Positions 31,664 to 41,672 of a stretch of 64,000 nt of DNA are shown here, piece after piece (position 1 is the first letter of the stretch; every line of letters begins with the position of its first letter). The position numbers and the translations under genes were made by a program. The notes under the pieces were generated by a model. It was not told the origin of the DNA. It did no database searches and saw nothing but the letters and a program-made list of their open reading frames with translations. Location: positions 176,245,868-176,309,867 of the forward strand of contig OX235279.1 of the NCBI GenBank assembly GCA_944472155.2, read 5' to 3'. Source of the stretch: Trichobilharzia szidati. Lineage: Eukaryota > Platyhelminthes > Trematoda > Strigeidida > Schistosomatidae.

Positions 31664-32755
31664 CAAAGGACGTTCTTCCAAGACTCGCCATGAAGCAGTC
31701 AGCTATGAGTGGATCAAGAGGAGACCCCATAGCCACATAATCTTTCCATACGTAAAATTGTTCACTGAATTTAAATTGAATATTAAGTGTAAATCTGAGA
31801 AGTAGTTCCTTCAAGCAGTTGATAGGAAGAGGAACTTCTAGGTTGTTGCTTTCGATTTAGTCACCGATAAGGCATATTTTCTCAGCTCGAGGGATACTTG
31901 TGAACAGTGAGATAGTATCTGGAGAAAGCACATTGATATCTTTCACTGAATCGATGAAATCAAGTGTATCTTTAGGGCTAGACCATATCATATGTCTCTG
32001 CACCGGTTCAAGGATATCTGCTATTCACTTTGCGATCTGATGATTTGACTACGTCTATATTATCAGTCAAAATGGGACATCCTTATTATGTACTTTAGGC
32101 AATCCATACAGTCTTAAAATAAAAAACGGAACTGCACAGTTTTATTTGTTCATACACCTCCGACGTTATGACTGAATCTTCTTTCATTTCCTTTGGTAAT
32201 TTTTTTGGGAGACTTTCTATTCTTTCTGTCGTGTCTTTCTGATTGGGTGATTTGGAGAATTTGAAATTGTCTGATAGTACGTCAGTTGATTTTTTTTGAC
32301 ATAATCTGCTGATCTGTTCATTACTACAATCCTATTGCCTTTATCAAGATAGATAAGGATTGTCTTTATTTTCTTGAAGTTGTTTTCTGTGTGTTGCTTC
32401 GTTAGCAGATAACGATGACTCGGTCGAGCCCGCATGTGCTTGTATCAGTCATCGGGAATTGAAGCCTTGAATTGTTCAAGATCTATATTTCAGAACTAGG
32501 TGACAAATTAAGTGTCTGTAAGACTTTAGTCTGTAATTCGTTGATTTTTCTGGACAGAGCCTTGAACTTGGATGGGAGTGACAGGGAAATTTGAAAACAG
32601 ATGATGATATATTTCTCAGGATTCTGAAGAAACGATGAGACAGCTTCAGGCTTTTCGTCTGTCGGGAACTAGTATCTTCACAATGTTTTCGTATGACTTC
32701 GGATGCATACTCCTGACGGTTAAGGATAAGATTACTAGTTTCAACGTAGGAAATT
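31664..32755 (-). mobile_element. PLE-A fragment (RT N-terminal region to palm)
   Basis: Minus strand: a 78-codon frame (31,578-31,814, whose C-terminal end is SINE C sequence) with A-M-G-S-P-L-D-P-L-I-A-D-C-F-M-A-S-L. Further upstream at 32,217-32,435 the N-terminal region with L-D-K-G-N-R-I-V-V-M is visible. The stretch 32,470-32,750 encodes a hydrophilic N-terminal segment. No endonuclease part remains. Frameshifts separate the pieces. Confidence 0.65.
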
Positions 32756-32990
32756 GGCACAGATGTGCAGCAGTTCGAGTTGCCACACTCTACGTAGCAC
32801 ACAAAACAAGAGAAGAGAATAGAGGAAGATTGAAGACAGAGATAATAAAACAGGAATATGAGGCAACCTGATTTAACCCATGTCGGCTAACATTGCCCGT
32901 AGTCGAGGAAGGCGATGGATGGCTAGGCATGCATGCACTCTACCGAGGCCTAACCTCAATATTGCTCACCTTATTATACCAATTAACACC
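32755..32990 (-). mobile_element. RTE-b fragment
   Basis: Minus-strand 3' UTR piece ('gttgccacactctacgtagc') followed by a C-terminal coding remnant ('cattgcccgtagtcgagg'), with a deletion between them. Confidence 0.6.
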
Positions 32991-32999
32991 GGAGATAGA

Positions 33000-33764
33000 A
33001 CGCAGACACTAGTATCTTAGCAACGTTTTCGTACGACATTGGATACATACTCCTGACAGTTAATCCAGTCAGTCAAGCGTTAAGGCTAAGATATTGCTTT
33101 TGGCCACCTCAGTGTGTATTTTTTTAGTTGTACTGAATTGTTCAGTGGTGTTCATTTTTCTAACCCCCCCCCCCCCGTTTTAATTACACCCACCATCTAT
33201 CCAAACCATTGTGCGCCTTTATGCAGATTAGGCTGAATTAAATGGACAGATTGACCGTTGCATTGTTTGTTTACTAACGTCATTCAACAGACACTGGCTT
33301 AGCTTTAATATAGTCGTTACTTCACGTGATGGCTACTTATAAAGATGTTAATAAAAATATCGAATAATAACTACACCCACATCACTGCATCGATTTTCAC
33401 AGTGATAATAAAATTATTTTAAGAAAGTACAAATCGCTTAATGTCCTCCTCACAGGATGTTCTACGGAATAAGATTTGAAAAAAAAATAGAACAAGGATG
33501 TATAAAGTTCGATGCATCTTTTGCACAAGTTCGGTGATATTTCAGTAGACTCTAATTTATTCACCTCTACATTAGCAAAATGTAGCGTTCTGATGAAACC
33601 TGTAATTCAAATACAATGAGTATTTGAGAGAAAAAAGCCTATTATTCCAATAAGCATGTCATCTCGACTGGCTGCTTTGACTAAACCTGAATACACTAAC
33701 GTGAAATAAACCCCATCAGCAGAGGAGATATGTACACGAAGTCACATCTCATCCGCTTATCTAG
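33000..33764. other. Mostly unclassified; 13-base C run
   Basis: The first 100 bases (33,012-33,108) resemble 32,665-32,740 on the other side of the RTE-b fragment. A run of 13 C is at 33,164-33,176. Nothing else is recognised. Confidence 0.4.
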
Positions 33765-34180
33765 ACAGTCGGAACGGATGAAGATATCAAAGAGAGGATT
33801 GGGAAAGGAAGACGCTAAGCGTTCATTAATCTGAAACCAGTCTGTAGAGAACTACCGCACTCTGTAAAAAGGAACAAAATTCAGATGTCGTACACACTAA
33901 TTACCAAGTCGGTGCTTTTCTCGGGTCTTGTGGCAAGCGCGTCACCGAAAGCATTTCTAACAACTTGCTGCAGACTCTCATTAACACTTGGCTTTGTTCG
34001 ATATTGATTATCAGATGACCGGTAGGAAAGGATAAGTAACATACAAGGAAACTCTGGAAAAAAACTAACCAACAACCTAATAGCTGAACAAATACGCAGA
34101 AGAAGGTAGATATGGATTAGACATACACTGGTGTGGAGATCATCAAGCGCCAGACTAGATGATATTCTACAATGGAATGT
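33765..34180 (+). mobile_element. RTE-a fragment, diverged
   Basis: Plus-strand thumb and C-terminal region ('gaagatatcaaagagaggattggg', split here for length; then 'atatggattagacatacact' for the W-I-R-H segment). More diverged than other copies. It stops abruptly at about 34,180 where an opposite-strand copy begins. Confidence 0.6.
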
Positions 34181-34182
34181 CA

Positions 34183-35700
34183 CAGATTTTATTATTGTTA
34201 TTATTATTCCCTTGAGTTCCGAGTAGAACACATCTCGAATTTCTTCTATTCTCTGCCATTCTCTTCAGCGGGCTGATCCCACGATTGCCCATAATCTCTC
34301 ATCTCCTCCTCGCCACAAGATCTTCCACATATCACCCTCGCATCGACTACCCACTCATCGCTTCCCATCTGGATTCCACTCGAGCGATGGCCTGCACTGC
34401 GCTTGATGTCATTCGACGGCCTCCTCCTTTATGGCTGTGAGACCTGGTCATTGAGAGCGGAAGACATGAAAAGATTAGCTGTCTTAGATCATACGTGTCT
34501 GCGTTCTATCTCCCGTGTGAAGCGGTATGAGAAGGTGAGCAATATTGACGTTAGGTGTCGGTCGAGTGCTAGGTAGGTAGGAGGGGAAATAAATAGACGA
34601 GGCTGTGAAATTACATCGACTGAGAGAGATGGTTAGGACATGTGTTACGTATGTCTAGTCATCGCCTTCCTCGACGGGCAATGTTAGCTGACTGATATAG
34701 GGTCAGGCTGGAAAAGAGCTAGCGAGTGGTGGTCAAACCAAAACATGGCTTCATCAGTCAATGAAATCCACAACAGTTAGTTTAATCCAGGCACGTAGGG
34801 AGGTGTAGACTTCCTGATTGGTCGGGATCCTGGGGACGGTATAACCAATGGTTGGAAACAATTGGTGACATGGCTCAAAATCGTTCTCAAAGGCTGGCGC
34901 AGATGCGTCTACTCCTTGTGACTTATGATTCCCAATGAAACTGTTTTGTTTTCCGTTATTACTATTCCTTTGTCTCACACCTCTGTTTACTGTCTCTATT
35001 ATGCATTTCTCCTACTTTCTTCTCTTGGTTTGTGTGCTACATGGAGTGTGGCGACTTGAACTATAGCACATCGGTGCAAAGTTCTATGACGAAAACAGAC
35101 AGACAGACAATGTATGCCTGATCCACCTCCATTTTTTCCCACATTTTTGTTGAGCGATCGGCTCTTTGTTCCCAAAGTTCTTTCTGGCTAACCATTTGAT
35201 CTTCAGTATTGAGTGAAGGCAGCTGTTGATAAAAGTTTGTAACTGACTGTCGGAAATCCTTTACGTTACACGCCAAGTTTCTGACCCGTATAGAAGGACC
35301 TACTTGACATTGTTCCTTATGCTGACTGACTGAGTGCAGATTTCCGAATTGGTTTCAGTTTAATGAAGGCATGCACATCTTGCCTTTCCGATTCCCGCTG
35401 GCCTGCTTTGACATTCTCATCCGTACCATCCCCTGTAGTTGAAACGATGCTTCGTAGCCGGATAAGTGAAGGAGGTAACCTCTGTTAAATATCTCCCGTT
35501 GATGGTGATTGGTTGGTCATCTTCATCACCTCCGTCTTCTCAATGTTCACCTAGAGTCCTGTCTTCGCCGGCTGCTTCTTCAGCCAGCAAGTTTGTTGGT
35601 TTTCGCCTACCTGTAAGTCTTCGAGTTTGTGTGATACCAGACATATATATATCATCCACGCGCGAAATCCAGATATCTTCTAGAGTCAGAGTCACAGAAA
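34183..35700 (-). mobile_element. RTE-a, interrupted by RTE-b
   Basis: Minus-strand copy with its (att)n-side 3' end at 34,183. C-terminal coding sequence extends to 34,425, RTE-b lies at 34,425-35,098, then RTE-a resumes at 35,105 through the thumb and linker to the RT palm near 35,700 ('atcatccacgcgcgaaatccag' region, where the FADD codons are broken). Decayed. Confidence 0.7.
34425..35098 (+). mobile_element. RTE-b, best-preserved 3' portion
   Basis: The plus strand encodes L-Y-G-C-E-T-W-S-L-R-A-E-D and L-D-H-T-C-L-R-S-I, the conserved segment after the RT domain in RTE-like elements. V-S-N-I-D-V-R-C-R and a C-terminal region follow, then a 3' UTR ending in (acag)n at 35,090-35,098. Two or more stops are present. 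Inserted in the RTE-a copy at 34,183-35,700. This copy defines the RTE-b 3' half used for the other assignments. Confidence 0.75.
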
Positions 35701-35709
35701 CACGTGTAT

Positions 35710-36348
35710 TATATCAAAACACAGAGAGAATGAGAATTCTGACAGTATACTCAAGCCCATCTACCTTCCCACTAAACAACATGATAAGTGACGCAACACT
35801 AACACCCTATTGCAGAACTAATTAATTACCTCAATCTGCCGTCTATGTTATTATTTCCCAAATAGAAAATAATGAACATCAGCGAGTAATGATAGTTGCT
35901 TTGTTTTGTTTTTTTCAGTGCCACTCTATGTTTCCGCAGTGTTCACTGAGTGAGTGGGTGATAATCACCGCCTTTATCATCAGAAGAATAAGGAAAAGAA
36001 CCTGACTGGTAGGCAGGTAGGTAGGTCGAGGTATAACAATGCTGTGTAGTCAGTTATTCGACTGAATTCATTTACAAAAATTGAAAACAAACTCTAATCA
36101 TTACGTTGTCAGATAAGAAAAATAACAATTTCTGTGTTTTGACTGGAATTTTGTATATTAAAAATCAACAAAAGGTGATTTAGAACTCATGAAGTATATG
36201 ATTTAATTAACTATTATTACCACTATTATTATTATGCTTCTCGCCCCCAATGCAGTTAGATAGTTAAACCTATGAATTTCACTCAGTACGATACATGTTC
36301 CTTTTTTTGAACAATCTAGAATTCACAGAGCTGACATTTATGATGACT
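35710..36348. other. No recognised feature
   Basis: About 640 bases of AT-rich sequence between RTE-a and SINE A without element ends or coding motifs. Confidence 0.35.
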
Positions 36349-36360
36349 AACTGTAACACT

Positions 36361-36593
36361 GTGCGTCGGTGGCATAGCGGTTACGACGCTCGCTGACCAT
36401 GCACATGGTCTGGGGTTCGATCTCCGGCCACCGACTCACTCCTTTAGTTCGCTAAGCCAGATAAAATGCTGGTGAAGGGGAAAGATTGGGCATGAGGCTA
36501 GCAAACCCATTCTGTAAAATAAACACTGCTACAGAAACTTCAAGCCACTAGCTTGAAGTCCTATGTTCCACTGGGGAACGTGAAGGGAAAAAA
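36361..36593 (+). mobile_element. SINE A reference copy with 12-bp TSD
   Basis: Perfect TSD 'aactgtaacact' (36,349-36,360 and 36,594-36,605). The head, about 36,365-36,433, has GTCGGTGG and CCACCGAC as an acceptor-like stem, an A-box-like 'ggcatagcggtta', and the B-box 'ggttcgatctcc'. The body of about 160 bases includes the palindrome 'cttcaagccactagcttgaa' and ends in an A run. The clean TSD marks this as one of the younger insertions. Confidence 0.85.
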
Positions 36594-36889
36594 AACTGTA
36601 ACACTGGCTTAACACGGAGACTTTCATATACAAATGACAGTTTTAAAATTCACATTGTCACACACTCCAAATAAGCACAGAAAGGTAGAGGAAACAGACG
36701 AATCCAAACGAAGTTGAAATGGTCAAAAATATACATAAATAGTGAAATGGGAAAAAAAAAGAAGAGAAGAGAAGACTAAGTGGATCTGAGAGACTGCAAC
36801 AGAGATAAAATGAATGATGAACGACTGAATCTACACCAATAGAGAGAGAACAGTTTTAAGCCATATCATCATTGATAGCCTTCAGTCAT

Positions 36890-37095
36890 GGGTTCTTAGC
36901 ATCTCTCGCGGACCTGGTTGAAACCAACTGTCAAAGACTTTAGGGAACAGTGCGCAAGGTTTGTTTGTTTGACCTAAACGTCAGCTAATAACTGCTCGTC
37001 GAGGACAGGCGGTAGCTTGGCATGCGCACAACGTGTTTATCAGCCGAGTTGATGTGTAGCTGCATAACTTCCTCGATTGACTTCGGAAAGATTCT
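36890..37095 (-). mobile_element. RTE-b remnant, strongly diverged
   Basis: Fragments such as 'cagctaataactgctcgtc', 'ggcttgg'-like and 'cctcgattgactt' follow the same order as the RTE-b C-terminal region on the minus strand, but with low identity. Confidence 0.4.
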
Positions 37096-37154
37096 ATGGA
37101 ACTATCTTGACTTAAACCTGCAATAACTTAGTTATTCAGGAAAGATCTTCCATA

Positions 37155-37998
37155 CATCAGATCAGGAAACAGGCATAAAATGGACTCACACAAAAAACTT
37201 GGAGGATGTGGACTTCGCCGATGATATATGTCTGATTTCCCACAAACTGGAAGATATGCAAGTGAAAACCGACAAGTTGGCAGAAGAATGATCCAGAAAA
37301 CATAGGATTTCAGGTGAACATAGAGAAAACAGAGGTGATGAAGATTCCTGGGCAACACCACCAACAGCAACCACAAAACAACAGGCAACAATGAGCATAA
37401 ATGGGAGGAACCTGAAAGAAACAACCTCTTTTACCTACCTGGGTAGCATCGTTCCATCTACAGGCGGAACTGACGAGGATATCAAAGCAAGGATCGGAAA
37501 AGCAAGACAAGCTTTCACTACTCTCAAGTCTGTGTGGAGGTCAACAGCACTCAGCATCAAAAATAAGTTAAGGATTTTCAACTCCAACGTGAAGTCAGTG
37601 CTACTCACTATACGGATCAGAGACTTGCACTGCGTGTCATAAAGAGCATCTCAAACAAACTACAGACCTTCATTAACAGTTGTCTTCGCTCAATACCACT
37701 CAAGATCAGATGGCCGGCCAGAAAAGATCAGCAACAGAGATCTCTGGCAATGAGCGAACCAACCAGGAACCGATTGTGAAACAAATAGGCAGGAAGAAAT
37801 GGAGGTGGATTGGCCATACTCTGAGGAAACCATCAAGTGACATCACACGCCAGGCCATCACTCGAGTAGAACCGGAAAGGGAAGCGGCGAGTTGGTCATC
37901 AGTGCGAGTGTGACTTGAAGGAGGTCATGTGAAGAGGAGATGAAAACGTGTGGGCAGACTTGGAGCCAGGTTCCTCTAGGAATTAAAGGATACAATAA
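37155..37998 (+). mobile_element. RTE-a, 5'-truncated, intact FADD
   Basis: Starts at the RT palm, with V-D-F-A-D-D-I-C near 37,208-37,235. It then has a short glutamine/asparagine linker, an 83-codon thumb frame (37,391-37,642; S-I-N-G-R-N-L-K-E-T-T-S-F-T-Y-L-G-S-I), and a C-terminal frame (37,680-37,913) with [11 protein letters not shown]. The tail is (aat)n. An 18-20-base gap removes part of the last C-terminal segment. Confidence 0.8.
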
Positions 37999-37999
37999 T

Positions 38000-38484
38000 A
38001 ATATTAATAATACATCAGATCAGACTATGAGCTACATTTGCTCTTTGTATGTGTCGGGGATGGGGAGGGGAGGAGAGGAGAGGGGAAAGTGCAATTCAAA
38101 ACAGGGACCAATCGGGAATTTTCGCCAAATGAACGCTGTTCTGAGAGTACTTGAAAGCGCATAATTGTTCAAATTGCTACACATCATATAAGTTTCAAGG
38201 TGCTAGTGCAATTAAAATTTAGTTTTCTCAGTGAAAAAGGTTGAGTAATTCATCATGTACACGAAATCGTCAAACATCGATCGTGTGACGAGGTTAGTGA
38301 GAGTAAATAAAACATGTGAACAAAGATAAGAAGTTATAAAATAATAGTGAAATAACAACAATCAACTTTATAACTGCGCATAACAGCAACAACGCAACAC
38401 TTTACCCTTTCCATGAGAAAAATCGTCTTCTATGATGATGATAATAGTGTGACGGTCTAATTGCGACAATCAGACAACAACAAC
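38000..38484. other. No recognised feature
   Basis: AT-rich sequence with one purine-rich run (38,055-38,090, G-rich). No element end or coding motif is seen until the PLE-A TSD at 38,485. Confidence 0.35.
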
Positions 38485-38537
38485 GAAAAGTTAAATGATT
38501 AAAAATGCCCATTAGAATTTTCAAAAGAATAGACACG

Positions 38538-38578
38538 GAACAAAGAGTACTCTTTTCGATAATTTCATCATCAGGTTC
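38538..38578 (-). ncRNA. Minimal hammerhead-like motif, PLE-A 3' terminal repeat
   Basis: Read on the minus strand: GAAC (stem I), CTGATGA, a short weak stem II with an AT-rich loop ending in ATC, GAAA, the palindrome AGAGTACTCT as stem III, UU, then GUUC pairing with GAAC. It sits about 40 bases from the element's 3' end. PLEs are known to carry minimal hammerheads in their terminal repeats. Stem II here is poor (an extra T before a G-A/T-C pair), so activity is uncertain. Confidence 0.55.
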
Positions 38579-38633
38579 TACAATTATATATACATTATAA
38601 TGAATGAATGAATTAGTCTTATGAACAACATTA

Positions 38634-39496
38634 TTATTGTTTAAATAACATCTTTTGGACACAGAGTACTGGTTGTTTGAGGCGAATTGCAATAGCCTCA
38701 GCTGTTTGAAGCATGCGGTGCTTCGACGATTTTGGTAGTTTGGTAGGCACCCGGTAGATGATAGAGAAGGATTCTTCTACGCTGGCTTTGTGACCCGTTT
38801 GCACCAGATGGTCTAATATCGAGCTGTTAATAGTTTTAACTACACCTTTACTTAGCCATACTGGGATATGTTCTCGAGCACGAAAAATCAAGTTCCTAGA
38901 GCAACGGCCAACATAACTCGCTCCACAAGCGCAGTTGAATTGATAGATACAATTTGAAGTGGCCAGCTAGTCTAGGTACTTCATCTTTCAGTCGAGGTAG
39001 CACCATCGGTCGTGTAGAGAATAAGACGTGCAATTCGCCAGCATTAAAAGTTCTTTGAACTGAATTTCTTAATTTCTTCGTAATTATCTCACTTGGTATA
39101 TCGCCCATGAATTGTAGTCGTATATAAAGTGGCTTCTTGTTTACAGATAGTGGGTAGTCCTTTTCGGCTTTCTTTGTCATATGTTTCTTGATAAATTTGT
39201 CAGGATAACCATTTTCGATTAAAGTATCATATACCATGCTTAATTCATCTTTAATTACTTCTTCTGAGCATATAGCTCTAACTAACTCTGTGGCTGAGGG
39301 TCTTCACTAAATTCCTTTTGTAATTGATGGGAACGAAGCTGTGTAAGTGTGTATATTGTCCCGTCCAAGTACTTTTTCTATGTAAATTTCTTTTTATGCT
39401 ACTCTGTCTGGTTTTCTTGTAAGTAGGACATCCAAGAACGCAATTCTGTCTTGGGATTCCTCTTCGCAAGTGAATTTCACAGCCGAATTCATTCAT
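38634..39496 (-). pseudogene. PLE-A C-terminal region with GIY-YIG
   Basis: Three short frames: 39,278-39,496 (R-K-S-T-W-T-G-Q-Y-T-H), 38,896-39,237 (connector, K-K-P-L-Y-I-R-L-Q-F-M-G-D) and 38,634-38,891 (R-A-R-E-H-I-P-V-W-L-S-K-G then A-E-A-I-A-I-R). The GIY-YIG core, near 38,905-38,950, reads C-A-C-G-A-S-Y-V-G-R-C across a frameshift. The RT palm is missing. The three frames show at least two indels. Confidence 0.7.
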
Positions 39497-39527
39497 TCAT
39501 TCATTATAATGTGTATATATAATTGTA

Positions 39528-39568
39528 GAACCTGATGATGAATTTATCGAAAAGAGTACTCTTTGTTC
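39528..39568 (+). ncRNA. Minimal hammerhead-like motif, inverted arm
   Basis: Same motif on the plus strand in the other inverted arm: GAAC 39,528-39,531, CTGATGA 39,532-39,538, GAAA 39,549-39,552, palindromic AGAGTACTCT, GTTC 39,565-39,568. It differs from the left-arm copy by one base in the stem II loop (AATTT versus AAATT). Confidence 0.55.
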
Positions 39569-39599
39569 CGTGTCTATTCTTTTGAAAAGTTAAATCAAT

Positions 39600-40394
39600 G
39601 CAAGAACAACGACATGCATCAACAGCAACCTCTACTACTACCAGCAACCAATTTTGATTAGTTTATAAAACGAAAAAGAAAAGAAAAACAACACAATAAA
39701 ACAATACTGTGGTGGTGAGTCGCCGCCGGTCACAGATATATATATATATACTAAAACTAAAATATCATCACTAAGACAAAGCAAACCCGCATGCAACTAC
39801 TACTACTACTACTAATTTACAAAATCACAGTTTTGTCCAAGCAAAGCAGCGGGGGGTTCATCCGCATATACGGGATTACTGCTTTCAACCAATAATTCAC
39901 TTCACCAAAAATAAACAACAACAATAACAACAGTATGTCTGTGGATGCAGAGTAACCTAATAATCATAATTATAATTATAATAATAAGAGAATCAATCAA
40001 CGGGTATATGACAAACAACAACACTTGTGACACATTGATTATATCTATTGTCAAGCTAAGCTAATGAAATATGCTTTATCATAAGGAATTTTAAAAAAAA
40101 ACCCGACAACAAACATTCAACTAAGTGATGAAAGGAAGAGGTTATGTCATCCATCCAGCAACACACACCTATGTCAATATTAGTTGATAGGTGAATTTAG
40201 ATAGACACAAGAGCAAGAGACAGGGGAACGACACGTACAAACACACATAAATACATTAAAAAACATTCTTGAAGAAGAAGAATAAGGAAATTATTACATG
40301 ATAAAAGAAAAGGGGATATTACAGTGATTATTTGATTTACCTTCCAGAAGTTGAACTGCTATATGCATACATAAAACACAATATGATATTATTA
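39600..40394. other. Unclassified, simple-repeat rich
   Basis: Contains (ta)n near 39,738-39,750, (tac)n near 39,797-39,812 and A-rich runs. No coding or element signal. Confidence 0.4.
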
Positions 40395-41357
40395 TTATTA
40401 CCATTATGACTGACTGTCGGATACATTCAGTAAGAAATGAAATAGAAACCAAGTCGGAAATTATATACCTAGGCGTCATTCTATCTGTTGATCTCTCCTG
40501 GTCGTCTCATATCTTAGCGATTTCTAAGAAAATATTCCGTCTTACCTTCTACATCAAGAAGTTAAAACATTCTAGTATAACCCCACCCTTACTCCTACAA
40601 TTCGTTAACTCTCGCATTCTGCCTATTATTCTCTATTGTTCCCCCTTAGTTTTTCTCGGGCTACTGAAGAAAGACTATACCTTATTACGCAGGATGTTAA
40701 AGGTTTTCAGCAGGGTAAGCAATGTGCCACTTAACCAGCTTGTTAATACTCTGGTTGACAGGCACTTGGACTCATGTGAAAAATGGGCCAAATCCATTCA
40801 ATCTAATTTACACCACCCTCTTCATTCACAACTCTCCCCTTGCATCTCATCAGGAAAAACCAGAAGCCTATGTAGAAAACTATATGCTCCCACCAGCAAG
40901 TACAAAAACTCAACCATACCCTACTTAGCTCGTGTTCTGTGCGATAAAGAAACCATTAGGCGTGAGACCTATAACTTATTAAGTAGTTAGTAGAACAACT
41001 GGACCTCGTCTTTCCAACTCATATCATTTATAGGTACAACATTTTCTTTCTTTCTTTTCCTATTCTCTCTCTCTTTTTTTCCGTTATGTGCTGCTTTGTT
41101 TCTTTCTCTCGCTTACGCCAGTAAATATGACAGCTCCCACTTTTCTAACACCTTCAAACACTGTTCACTATTGGCTTTGCTACCGATATCCCAATATGTT
41201 GTTGTCATAATGAACCGAGATTTCCCTTAATCTATGTAGAATTTTATTTATTGATAATATACTAACTGGATGCAATAGTGTAGTGAAATGCTGAGAATTC
41301 CATTCTGTATCACAAGTACTGTTTTGGAATAAAGCAAATTATTATTATTATTATTGA
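40395..41357 (+). mobile_element. CR1-like 3' end, best-preserved
   Basis: 5'-truncated element with an open C-terminal frame, about 370 bases of 3' UTR and an (att)n end at 41,339-41,356. The block 'ttggaataaagc' precedes the repeat. This copy anchors recognition of the other CR1-like fragments. Confidence 0.75.
40406..40990 (+). pseudogene. CR1-like RT thumb and C-terminal protein region
   Basis: A 194-codon frame. It starts after the catalytic YADD and includes I-Y-L-G-V-I-L-S (the YLG segment that follows RT palm in CR1/jockey elements), R-I-L-P-I-I-L-Y-C-S-P (the 'lyg/ycsp' segment), L-K-K-D-Y-T-L-L-R-R, R-H-L-D-S-C-E-K-W, H-S-Q-L-S-P-C-I-S-S-G-K-T-R-S and Y-L-A-R-V-L-C-D. The end is natural. 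The RT catalytic part and endonuclease are lost by 5' truncation, so it is a dead remnant despite its open frame. Confidence 0.75.
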
Positions 41358-41435
41358 ACAAGAACAACAGTACATCAAGGTGGTGAATATTGTGGTAACA
41401 ATGCAACGAATAAAGACATATATATATCAGTGAGA

Positions 41436-41600
41436 GAATACCACTAGGAAACCGGGGAGTACTGGACACCTATTGTGTCGTGGTTTCGAACTATTGAGCA
41501 CGTTTTCCAGTGGCTGTCTAACTGATGTCACCACACGACCAAGTTTGTAGCCAATCAAACCCTTGCAAACTTCGCATAAAGTCAGTTAATACTAGCAGCT
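41436..41600 (-). mobile_element. SINE C remnant
   Basis: Contains 'ggggagtactggacacc', a decayed GAAA complement and 'tttgtagccaatcaaaccct'. Too degenerate to retain a ribozyme core. Confidence 0.4.
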
Positions 41601-41672
41601 TGATTAATTGTAAACAATCACAGGCAAATTTTTCATACAACTCTGATATTACTACAGGTTAATATCTTAATT

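Larger units (their letters stand above)
30965..31664 (-). mobile_element. RTE-b 3' end, interrupted by SINE C
   Basis: Minus-strand RTE-b 3' UTR and C-terminal remnant from 30,965 to 31,304, resuming at 31,638 for about 27 bases after the SINE C insertion. The 11-bp TSD 'aactgttgtgg' is itself RTE-b sequence. After 31,664 a PLE-A fragment begins. Confidence 0.75.
38497..39583 (-). mobile_element. PLE-A with inverted terminal repeats and 12-bp TSD
   Basis: TSD 'gaaaagttaaat' at 38,485-38,496 and 39,584-39,595. Arms of about 100 bp (38,513-38,615 and 39,488-39,583) are inverted copies, each with a hammerhead-like motif and an (attc)n/(gaat)n stretch. Between them is a 5'-truncated PLE-A body (RT thumb to endonuclease). 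The 3' terminus has the 'gcccattagaatt' motif (complement of '...taatgggc...') also seen in the other PLE-A copies. Confidence 0.85.

Noticed and set aside
33164..33176. Run of 13 C as a possible structural element
   Set aside because: A lone homopolymer with no second G/C tract nearby to form a quadruplex-type or i-motif structure; may also be a sequencing-prone site.
36365..36433. Possible tRNA gene
   Set aside because: A and B boxes and an acceptor-like stem are present, but it is the head of SINE A, followed by the SINE body, A tail and TSD, and repeated many times. The same applies to the SINE B, C and D heads.
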